Below, one piece after another: positions 1-5,744 of a DNA stretch of 8,021 bases; position 1 is the stretch's first letter, and each line of letters starts with the position of its first letter. The translations under genes were made by a program, and so were the position numbers. The stretch lies in contig JAUVQD010000051.1 of assembly GCA_030598355.1 (NCBI GenBank), positions 1 through 8,021 of the forward strand. Direction: 5' to 3'. Below the pieces are notes generated by a model, which was given only the letters and a program-made list of their open reading frames with translations, did not search any database and was not told the origin of the DNA. This DNA comes from Actinomycetes bacterium (lineage in GTDB: Bacteria; Actinomycetota; Aquicultoria; CAJVYJ01; JAUVQD01).

Positions 1-316
1 CACGAACGCGCCCACTTGAGCTCGCTGTTTCATTGGCTTTTCGCAGGTCATCTGCGCCCAATGCCGGAGCTTGAAGCGGATTGATAGTTCCAAGGGTCAT
101 TCCACCATACTCGATCGCTAATTCTTTAGATCGCGGTGAGATAATGATATCGTAACCGACTTCACTAAGTTGCTTGTCAACGCCACTCTGAAAAGCCTGA
201 ACAAGCGATACAACTGAGACCAACGTCGCAACAGCCAAGACCAATCCAAAAACGATCAAAGCCATCTTTCCTTTTCTCTTAACTATGTTCTTAATCGCTA
301 TTGTCTTTAGCGTCAC
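1..316 (-). CDS. Second FtsX/MacB-type ABC permease, C-terminus beyond window edge
   Basis: The frame opens with GTG at 316, 27 bases after the stop of the first permease, with an AGGGAAG ribosome site seven bases upstream, and runs off the left edge after about 105 residues. It begins TLKTIAIKNIVKRKGKMAL, a positively charged cytoplasmic stretch, then a membrane helix (about 18-40) and the start of an extracytoplasmic domain. Residues 52-80 (EVGYDIIISPRS, YGGMTLGTIN) match the corresponding part of the first permease (GTNMIIVPKS, YDGVPLGNVD), so the two are paralogues that likely form a heterodimeric transporter. The FtsX domain and any cysteine motif lie outside the window. An ATP-binding protein gene may follow to the left. 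Confidence 0.82.
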   Translation of the reverse strand, partial: MTLKTIAIKNIVKRKGKMALIVFGLVLAVATLVSVVSLVQAFQSGVDKQLSEVGYDIIISPRSKELAIEYGGMTLGTINPLQAPALGADDLRKANETASSSGRVR

Positions 317-343
317 TCTGTCGCTTCCCTTAGGATTTCGTCG

Positions 344-1504
344 TTAAATATCATTGATGGCGATTGTCGGACTCATATTGGCAGCCGTCAGGGCCGGATA
401 TAGGCTTGAGACTAGCGTCAAAACTAAGGTTCCGAGCACAGAGAAGTACGCCACGCTCACATCCAGCTCGACCGGCAAGGTAATTCCGAGTGACGGCGCT
501 AAGAGCCAGGCGGACAAAACGCCCAGCAAATATCCGGCGATGCCCCCTACCAAAGAGACAATTACAGTCTCAAACAAAATTATCTCGAGGATATTTAACC
601 GGCGAAAGCCGATCGCTCGAAATATGCCAATTTCACGTCGGCGCTCCCGAACCGCGGCCAGCATGTTCGTGAAGATTATCAAACCCCCGACCACGACCAT
701 CACGACCGACAAAGCCGCCGCGAAGATTTCGAATTGCTTTAGAACTTTACCTTTTGTCTCCGCTACTTGACGCACGGCTGAGACTTGGGCATGCGGCAAC
801 TTCTCTGAAGCCTGCCCTACAATTACGTTGATGGGACAATGATAACACCAGGCAGATACCTCAATTATACTGAATTGGGCCGGCTGTCTAAAAATCTTTT
901 GGGCTCTCCCCAGGTCAATATAGACCGGTTCGTCTTCTTGGGAGCCGGCACTTTTTAAAATACCAGCCACTTTGAACTCTTGACCTTTTATCTTGATTGT
1001 CCGGCCCACTTTAAGTCGATAGCGCGCCGCGGCCGCGGCCCCTGCCAAAACCTGATTTGTGCCCTTCTTTGGCTTTTTTCCGGCGCGCAGTCGCCACCAC
1101 TTCTTTATCTTTAGTTCCTTGGGAAAGTCCACGCCGACCACGATCGCGTCCTCCCCATCCAATTTCGCGGTCCCGATAAGTTTGGGCGCGATAACAGCGA
1201 GATTTTCTTTATTTCTGATTTTTTTCAGTTCAGCAACATCATTTTCAGTCAGTTTTCTCTTGGATAAATCGACATTGCCTAAGGGAACGCCGTCGTAAGA
1301 AAGCGGCAAATCATCTGATTTTGGGACGATGATCATGTTTGTGCCGTAGAGATCTAGTTTCTTTTCCAAATCGTCATCCATTAGACGCGCTACAATATAT
1401 AGTGTCGCCACCGTCGCTACAACGACGGTCAAGACTAAGGTGAGAAGTCCCAGCCGTCCAATGTGTTTTCTTATGTTGATTATTGTGATTCGTTCTAATC
1501 GCAA
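344..1504 (-). CDS. FtsX/MacB-type ABC transporter permease with CxxC motif
   Basis: A 386-residue permease with the MacB topology: one N-terminal helix (about 18-38), a large extracytoplasmic core (about 40-255), then three helices (258-280, 307-335, 352-373) forming the FtsX domain. The cytoplasmic coupling segment VRERRREIGIFRAIGF (285-300) is typical of FtsX permeases. The extracytoplasmic core contains AWCYHCP with C220 and C223, a CxxC motif unusual in the MacB/LolC/FtsX group. The start is taken as TTG at 1504, four bases after the lgt stop; the ATG-like extension from 1561 would overlap lgt by 53 bases and add a non-conserved, charged leader. It probably pairs with the second permease and a MacB-type ATPase. 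The YDGVPLGNVD stretch (70-79) parallels YGGMTLGTIN in that second permease. The substrate is unknown; an iron or redox-related system is one possibility. Confidence 0.85.
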   Translation of the reverse strand: MRLERITIINIRKHIGRLGLLTLVLTVVVATVATLYIVARLMDDDLEKKLDLYGTNMIIVPKSDDLPLSYDGVPLGNVDLSKRKLTENDVAELKKIRNKENLAVIAPKLIGTAKLDGEDAIVVGVDFPKELKIKKWWRLRAGKKPKKGTNQVLAGAAAAARYRLKVGRTIKIKGQEFKVAGILKSAGSQEDEPVYIDLGRAQKIFRQPAQFSIIEVSAWCYHCPINVIVGQASEKLPHAQVSAVRQVAETKGKVLKQFEIFAAALSVVMVVVGGLIIFTNMLAAVRERRREIGIFRAIGFRRLNILEIILFETVIVSLVGGIAGYLLGVLSAWLLAPSLGITLPVELDVSVAYFSVLGTLVLTLVSSLYPALTAANMSPTIAINDI

Positions 1505-1508
1505 ATGT

Positions 1509-2297
1509 CTATCCCGATAAGCTTTTTGACCGCCAATTATACATGAGCGAGACGCACACAATTATTATAATAACACTGATAAGCTGGGCAACACGAATCG
1601 ATCCGAGCATTAGACTGTCCGTTCTTAATCCTTCGATCAAACCTCTTCCAAAAGAATAGTAAATGCCGTAAGCCAAAAGTATTGACCCGGCAGGCCAAGC
1701 TTTTGGATGCAATTTCTGACGGTGGCTGAGGTAAATCAAGAAGCCAAATCCGACAAGATTCCAAACCGACTCGTAGAAAAACGTCGGGTGAAAGTGGGTA
1801 TATTGGGCCAACTCAGCTGGTCGGTGCGGAGCGCTTATATAGATGCCCCACGGGAGACTCGTTGGTGAACCAAAAGCTTCTTGATTCATGTAATTTCCCC
1901 ATCGTCCTATTGCTTGACCAAGGATAACACTGGGAATTATCAGATCGGCCCAATACCAGAAATTGATGGAATGTCTCTTTGTATATATCGCGGTCGACAA
2001 GATTCCCCCGATCAAAGCTCCATGGATAGCTAGACCGCCGTGCCAAATTGCGAAAATCTCCGCCGGATTATTTACGTAGTTGGAAAAACTAAATATTACA
2101 TAGTAAAGACGAGCCCCAACCAAAGCGCTGATGAGCCCGTAGATAAGAATATTGGAAAGATGATCAGGATTTTGACCTCGGCTCTTTACACGCCAGTAAG
2201 CGACCACATAACCGATGAGGACGGCAGAGGTAATGATGAGGCCATACCACCTGATAGTAATGGGACCGATTGAAAATACGATTCCCGGATCCGTTAG
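1509..2297 (-). CDS. lgt: Prolipoprotein diacylglyceryl transferase, with anomalous start codon
   Basis: A polytopic membrane enzyme that transfers diacylglyceryl from phosphatidylglycerol to the lipobox cysteine of prolipoproteins, the first step of lipoprotein maturation. Counting from the CTA at 2297 (262 residues, normal family length), features are: the N-terminal FSIGPITIRWYGL (8-20), IWHGGLAIHGALIGG (84-98), the Lgt signature GRWGNYMNQEAFG (131-143), HPTFFYES (170-177), and the GRGLIEGLRTDSL arginine region (217-229). Several hydrophobic helices are evident. The first available GTG is at 2207 and would remove the first membrane helix and the conserved FSIGP..RWYG segment, so the true start must be upstream. 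There the frame is open to a stop at 2339-2337 but contains no ATG, GTG or TTG. CTA (2297) or ACG (2294) best fit the ribosome site; a one-base sequencing or assembly error is also possible. The gene ends 4 bases before the permease start. Confidence 0.9.
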   Translation of the reverse strand, partial: LTDPGIVFSIGPITIRWYGLIITSAVLIGYVVAYWRVKSRGQNPDHLSNILIYGLISALVGARLYYVIFSFSNYVNNPAEIFAIWHGGLAIHGALIGGILSTAIYTKRHSINFWYWADLIIPSVILGQAIGRWGNYMNQEAFGSPTSLPWGIYISAPHRPAELAQYTHFHPTFFYESVWNLVGFGFLIYLSHRQKLHPKAWPAGSILLAYGIYYSFGRGLIEGLRTDSLMLGSIRVAQLISVIIIIVCVSLMYNWRSKSLSG

Positions 2298-2303
2298 CTT
2301 ATA

Positions 2304-2309
2304 ACCTCC
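2304..2309 (-). promoter_or_regulatory. lgt: Strong Shine-Dalgarno site of lgt
   Basis: GGAGGT on the minus strand, in front of the conserved N-terminus of Lgt. No ATG, GTG or TTG follows at normal spacing in any frame. In the lgt frame the codons AAG, CTA and ACG lie 3, 6 and 9 bases downstream. The site itself shows that initiation is meant to occur here and not at the GTG at 2207. Confidence 0.65.
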
Positions 2310-2335
2310 ATTTACGCTAGCTTCAATCTCTACAA

Positions 2336-2364
2336 ATTATAAACAAACGCCCGAGAAAAAGAAA
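2336..2364 (-). promoter_or_regulatory. Putative sigma-70-type promoter for lgt and the permeases
   Basis: A perfect -10 box TATAAT lies at 2341-2336 on the minus strand. The position 17 bases upstream (2364-2359, TTTCTT) is a poor -35 match, so activation by a regulator or weak basal activity is possible. Transcription would start near 2329, leaving about 20 bases before the lgt Shine-Dalgarno site. Its position after the hairpins supports lgt heading a separate transcript. Confidence 0.5.
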
Positions 2365-2399
2365 TATCGTTGCTGACGAAAAGACGTGGGGATTGACAA

Positions 2400-2421
2400 G
2401 GGGAAGACCGAAGTCTTCCCC
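2400..2421 (-). terminator. Hairpin with a UUCG tetraloop in the intergenic region
   Basis: Arms 2413-2421 and 2400-2408 form a perfect 9-bp stem. On the minus strand it is GGGGAAGAC, loop TTCG, then GTCTTCCCC: a C(UUCG)G tetraloop, known to be unusually stable. The opposite strand would have the loop CGAA, so the RNA structure favours minus-strand transcription. No strong U tract follows (TTGTCAATC), so it may act as a backup terminator or a 3'-end protecting structure. Confidence 0.5.
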
Positions 2422-2437
2422 CGCCGGAAAGGAGATG

Positions 2438-2476
2438 AAAAGGCGCCAACAAGCAAAAGGCCTCCTCTTGGCACCT
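2438..2476 (-). terminator. Probable intrinsic terminator of the right operon
   Basis: Minus-strand arms 2468-2476 and 2441-2449 pair over 9 bp with one G-U (AGGTGCCAA with TTGGCGCCT) around an 18-base loop. The run TTTT at 2441-2438, whose first T closes the stem, is followed by C. The U run is short and the loop is long, so efficiency is uncertain, but this is the best intrinsic-terminator shape in the gap. Confidence 0.5.
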
Positions 2477-2506
2477 CATAATATTTATAACAGTCTTCTA
2501 CCGGCC

Positions 2507-2532
2507 AAACATCCCCCATCTGGGGGATGTTT
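2507..2532 (-). terminator. Perfect 11-bp hairpin at the response regulator stop codon
   Basis: Arms 2507-2517 and 2522-2532 are perfect inverted repeats (AAACATCCCCC type) around a 4-base loop. The stem begins within the TAA stop of the response regulator. In the minus direction the stem ends in UUU and is followed by GGCCGG rather than a U tract, so it may be an mRNA 3'-end stabiliser or weak terminator rather than a classic intrinsic terminator. Confidence 0.6.
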
Positions 2533-3211
2533 ATGGTTTTTCTGCTTTATCCCCGTATACCAGCTTGATCAAATTGTGACGCAGTGCAAACAAGACAGCT
2601 TGCATCCGATCGGCTTGCTCGAGTTTTGCCAGAATGTGACTAACATGGCTTTTAACAGTCTCTTCACTTAAAAACAATTTAACAGCGATTTCTTTGTTTT
2701 TGTATCCCTCGCCCATCAAACTCAAGACTGCGGATTCCCTCGGCGTCAGAACGTCGTGCAATCTTCGCTCCCGGGCCTTCTTGCGGACATCAGCGCCTTT
2801 TTGCTCTTCAAGCACCTGGCGAGCTATAGACGGATGCAGGTATAGTCGACCATCCGATACTTGTCTCACACCATCAAGAAGCTCTGAAGCGGAAACATTC
2901 TTAAGCATGTAGCCGTCAATTCCGCTATCGATTGCTGTTAGTATTTCTTCGACCTTATCAACAGCTGTCAGGGCCATGATTTTTATCTTAGGCCATTTTT
3001 CCTTGATCTCTTTTGAGGTTTGAATACCGTCTTTCTTTGGCATTCTTATATCCATTAAAATAATATCCGGCGCCGTTTCCTCGGTTTTCTCAAGAGCTTC
3101 GCCGCCATCACAAGCCTCGCCAACCAGCTCAAAATCATCTTCGAGCTCAAAAACTAAACTTATGCCTTGGCGCATAATTTCATGGTCATCAACGACGAGC
3201 ACTTTTATCAA
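2531..3211 (-). CDS. NarL/LuxR-family response regulator
   Basis: A 226-residue two-domain regulator. The receiver domain (1-120) has the acidic pair D8/D9, phosphoacceptor D54 in ILMDIRMP, T82 and K104, all intact. A charged linker (about 135-153) leads to a LuxR/GerE helix-turn-helix (155-212): LTPRESAVLSLMGEGYKNKEIA, then the recognition helix SEETVKSHVSHIL. It should be phosphorylated by the kinase encoded just upstream and then bind DNA as a dimer. The start is TTG at 3211, supported by GGAGGT five bases upstream; the start lies inside the end of the kinase gene (23-base overlap), implying translational coupling and matched stoichiometry. It is the last gene of the right block, with its stop at the base of a hairpin. 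Target genes are unknown; its own operon and the downstream lgt promoter are candidates by position only. Confidence 0.95.
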   Translation of the reverse strand: MIKVLVVDDHEIMRQGISLVFELEDDFELVGEACDGGEALEKTEETAPDIILMDIRMPKKDGIQTSKEIKEKWPKIKIMALTAVDKVEEILTAIDSGIDGYMLKNVSASELLDGVRQVSDGRLYLHPSIARQVLEEQKGADVRKKARERRLHDVLTPRESAVLSLMGEGYKNKEIAVKLFLSEETVKSHVSHILAKLEQADRMQAVLFALRHNLIKLVYGDKAEKP

Positions 3212-4955
3212 GATTGACCTCCGGTTTTGCTAAGTATGGTACTGAAACTAGAACACTGGTGCCTCGACCAAGACTGCTTTCAATTACCAGCTCGCCGCCG
3301 AGCCGTCTGACTCTGTCTTCTAAAGCAACCATTCCAAATGTACTGCCGCCACGTGCTTGATTGCGAGCATTCGCGGCATTAAAACCACAGCCATCATCAG
3401 CGATTCTCAAAATAACTCCTCGCTTCTGAAAACCAAAATAAACAGACAAACTCGTTGCCTCAGAGTGTTTTCTAACATTATTCAAACCCTCTTGTAGAAC
3501 CCGGCAGAGACAAAACTTCAAGTTCTCTGAGAGGTCATGTTGTTCTTCAGAACCGGCAACGGTCAAGCTGACTTTAATGTCTGAAAGTATCTTAAAATCC
3601 TGCACTATCTGGCTTAAGAAAGTAGAAAAACTATTTTCCGATAAATACGGTAAACGGAGGTTATAGATAGCGTAACGCATTTCCTCATACGACCGGCCTA
3701 ATATTCCGTCAAGATAAGTCAGTTTGGAGCGCACGACCTCGGGTCTTGATCCGACCATCTGCTGACAGCTGTCCAGTATTAACCGCGCGCCCGAAAGCGT
3801 CTGAGACAATCCGTCGTGAATTTCCATCGCTATCCGGTTGCGTTCAGTTAATACGGCTAGCTCTTGGGTTTTTGTATGCAGGTGAGCATTGTTAATAGCG
3901 ACAGCAGCGTGAGAGCTAAGAAGCTTCAGCCAGGTCATGTTGTGATCGTCAATTGCCGTCTTGCTATTCTGATTATCGGCAATCACAATGCCGATACGTT
4001 TATCGGCGACGGTCAACGGGGCGACAATATAGGATTTCAGCTTCAGATAGTCGACGACATTGCCAGGCAAGGATCGCGCGTCTTCTTGCGAATCAACACG
4101 AGTCGGTTCATTAGATTCAAAGAGCGGATCTATCACTTCCCCACCGATTAATGGTGTCTTTGAAAAATCGCTTTGTCGATTTGAGCCAGCTGGACCGACA
4201 CCGTGAAAACTAGCTATCATATCTCTTTGCGTGCCGAACAGGCCCATGACTACGCGGTCATAACCTAGACCGTATTTAATACCGTCGAGGACAATATCAA
4301 TTGTACTCGGAAGATCTCGAAAAGACTGAAAAACCGCATTAATATCTTGAAGCGCAATCATTTGTCTGTTAACCGATTCAAGCTCTTCATTGGCGAACGA
4401 TAATCTATTTTTGGCTTCCTCAAGCTTAATGTTTTTTTCCAATGATTGTTTGTTTAGACTGCCGAGTATCGAAAACAAGAAAAAGAGAGGCAGAAAACCA
4501 GCTAAGGTTCCGGTATCGTGAGCGGTCAAGCTGATAACGGTGAATCCTGATTTATACCAAACGCTGCCAATGAATGCAGCCATTGAGGCCACCGTGGTAA
4601 TCAAACCCATTTTATAGCCTCTCAATACCGAAAACGTCAACACAGGCGCGTGTGCGTAGAACGCAAATGGGCTATCGTTCGCCCCGGTTAAGTAAAGAAA
4701 AGAGAAGCTAATGAAGACATCTGCCAACATGAGAGCGGGATATCGTTGAAGCAATTGAGGAATCGACCTAAAACCTAAAACGAGGAAAAACGTGTAGAGA
4801 GCAGATGCGCCGACAACCAGCAGGATCTTCGGTTCCAATGTCATTGCCCCATCGCCCGTCGACAACGATATCGCCGCGAAAAGTACGCTGATTCCCCTAA
4901 AAACCATCAGCAACAGCCATGCTCGGTTTTCTTGAGTTATGGCCTTTGAGTCCAT
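3189..4955 (-). CDS. Membrane GAF-domain sensor histidine kinase, NarL/DesK-type
   Basis: A 588-residue sensor kinase. The N-terminal 170 residues hold five or six hydrophobic helices (about 12-32, 44-63, 74-91, 116-134, 149-167, possibly one near 103-111) with short loops, so there is no large extracytoplasmic sensor domain. A helical linker (170-210) leads to a GAF domain (about 217-357) without cysteines, which argues against an iron-sulfur or cysteine-ligated heme there. HisKA_3 follows, with phosphoacceptor H380 in AMEIHDGLSQ; the D381xxxQ385 pattern matches the phosphatase motif of this class. The HATPase domain shows the N box LNNVRKHSEA (491-500), G1 IADDGCGF (518-525) and G2 near residues 541 and 563. 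The start is ATG, with AGGAG five bases upstream. It overlaps the response regulator by 23 bases and is surely its cognate partner. The signal is unknown; the operon context suggests a link to amino acid or 2-oxo acid status. Confidence 0.93.
   Translation of the reverse strand: MDSKAITQENRAWLLLMVFRGISVLFAAISLSTGDGAMTLEPKILLVVGASALYTFFLVLGFRSIPQLLQRYPALMLADVFISFSFLYLTGANDSPFAFYAHAPVLTFSVLRGYKMGLITTVASMAAFIGSVWYKSGFTVISLTAHDTGTLAGFLPLFFLFSILGSLNKQSLEKNIKLEEAKNRLSFANEELESVNRQMIALQDINAVFQSFRDLPSTIDIVLDGIKYGLGYDRVVMGLFGTQRDMIASFHGVGPAGSNRQSDFSKTPLIGGEVIDPLFESNEPTRVDSQEDARSLPGNVVDYLKLKSYIVAPLTVADKRIGIVIADNQNSKTAIDDHNMTWLKLLSSHAAVAINNAHLHTKTQELAVLTERNRIAMEIHDGLSQTLSGARLILDSCQQMVGSRPEVVRSKLTYLDGILGRSYEEMRYAIYNLRLPYLSENSFSTFLSQIVQDFKILSDIKVSLTVAGSEEQHDLSENLKFCLCRVLQEGLNNVRKHSEATSLSVYFGFQKRGVILRIADDGCGFNAANARNQARGGSTFGMVALEDRVRRLGGELVIESSLGRGTSVLVSVPYLAKPEVNLDKSARR
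3217..3222 (-). promoter_or_regulatory. Shine-Dalgarno site fixing the TTG start of the response regulator
   Basis: A full GGAGGT on the minus strand lies five bases before TTG at 3211. It is placed inside the kinase coding region. The spacing favours TTG over the in-frame GTG three codons later. Confidence 0.8.
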
Positions 4956-4960
4956 CCGTA

Positions 4961-4965
4961 CTCCT
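4961..4965 (-). promoter_or_regulatory. Shine-Dalgarno site of the histidine kinase
   Basis: AGGAG on the minus strand lies five bases before the ATG at 4955 and fixes this start. It sits between the FAH stop and the kinase start, so the kinase can be initiated independently within the operon mRNA. Confidence 0.75.
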
Positions 4966-4973
4966 GTTGCCAG

Positions 4974-5726
4974 TCAGATTATCTTATTTGTAAGACTCCC
5001 GATTCCATCAATTGAAACCTCGACCAAATCGCCGATTTTAACAGGGCCCACTCCGGGAGGCGTGCCGGTTAATACCACATCACCGGGGAAAAGCGTCATT
5101 GCGCCTGAAATAAAACAAACAAGCTCAAAAACATTATACACCATGCTTGCCGTCGATGACTCCTGCTTGACAACCCCGTTCTGCCTCAAACTAATACCGA
5201 CATTCTCCGGATCAAAATCTGTCTCAATATGCGGTCCCAGAGGACAAAATGTGTCAAAACCTTTGGCTCTTGCCCATTGACCATCTCGTTTTTGTAAATC
5301 TCGTGCCGTTATGTCATTGGCGCAAGTGTAGCCAAGTATGTGCTTTTGAGCCGCGTCTACTGAAATATGACTCGCGGTTTTGCCAATCACAATCGCCAGC
5401 TCTGCCTCATACTCAACATGCTTCGATTCGGGCGGATAGGCGATGGACTCATTGGAACCAATTACAGAGGATGGCGGTTTCAAGAAAATTACCGGCTCTT
5501 TAGGGAGTTCCATCCCCAGCTCCTTCGCGTGATCACGATAGTTTAAGCCAACGGCTACTATCTTTGATGGCGCAACCGGGGCTAAAAGTTGGACCTTGTC
5601 CAAATTCATAGATACGGCGCCCGGCTTGATCGAGTTGAACGGATCCCCGCTGATCATCTCAATCTGATCATTAGCCAGTCTTCCAAAACGCGGGATATCT
5701 CTGTGTAGGAATCTTACGAGTTTCAT
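4974..5726 (-). CDS. Fumarylacetoacetate hydrolase (FAH) family protein
   Basis: This is a 250-residue short-form FAH-superfamily enzyme. The family covers acylpyruvate hydrolases, fumarylpyruvate hydrolase, HpaG-type isomerase/decarboxylases, and oxaloacetate decarboxylase or tautomerase. Visible motifs are the LNYRDHAKELG lid and catalytic segment (61-71), the metal ligands E107 and E109 in EYEAELAIVIG with D138 in ANDITARDLQ, K157 in RAKGFDTFCPLGP, and the TGTPPGVGP turn (220-228). All key residues are present, so the enzyme should be active with Mg2+ or Mn2+. Substrate cannot be read from the sequence. The ATG at 5726 lies 18 bases after the cimA stop and has no good Shine-Dalgarno, so translation may be coupled to cimA. 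The histidine kinase follows after 18 bases. Its position in an isoleucine operon suggests a 2-oxo acid or citramalate-related substrate, but that is inference. Confidence 0.88.
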   Translation of the reverse strand: MKLVRFLHRDIPRFGRLANDQIEMISGDPFNSIKPGAVSMNLDKVQLLAPVAPSKIVAVGLNYRDHAKELGMELPKEPVIFLKPPSSVIGSNESIAYPPESKHVEYEAELAIVIGKTASHISVDAAQKHILGYTCANDITARDLQKRDGQWARAKGFDTFCPLGPHIETDFDPENVGISLRQNGVVKQESSTASMVYNVFELVCFISGAMTLFPGDVVLTGTPPGVGPVKIGDLVEVSIDGIGSLTNKII

Positions 5727-5744
5727 CTCATGAGGTAAGAATAA

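Larger units (their letters stand above)
2298..2530. other. Intergenic region between the two transcription units
   Basis: This 233-base stretch holds the three hairpins, the putative lgt promoter and the lgt ribosome site described separately. No convincing protein-coding gene is present on either strand; a plus-strand frame crossing it runs antisense into the response regulator and lacks family features or a well-spaced ribosome site. An AT-rich patch near 2478-2490 resembles a -10 box but lacks a -35. Confidence 0.6.

Noticed and set aside
354..770. Plus-strand open frame of 138 codons
   Set aside because: It lies wholly antisense to the first permease, which has clear FtsX features; the plus-strand product is low-complexity Lys/Thr/Ser-rich with no recognisable domain.
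1505..1561. Longer version of the first permease starting inside lgt
   Set aside because: It would overlap lgt by 53 bases and add a leader unlike FtsX N-termini; TTG at 1504 gives the usual charged start before the first helix.
2484..2489. TATAAA as a -10 box for a small RNA
   Set aside because: The expected -35 position lies in the hairpin at the response regulator stop and reads ATGTTT, a poor match; AT-rich by chance is as likely.
2393..2671. Plus-strand open frame across the intergenic hairpins into the response regulator
   Set aside because: The product has no family features, the internal ATG at 2435 has GGAG directly abutting it, and the 3' part is antisense to a well-defined gene.
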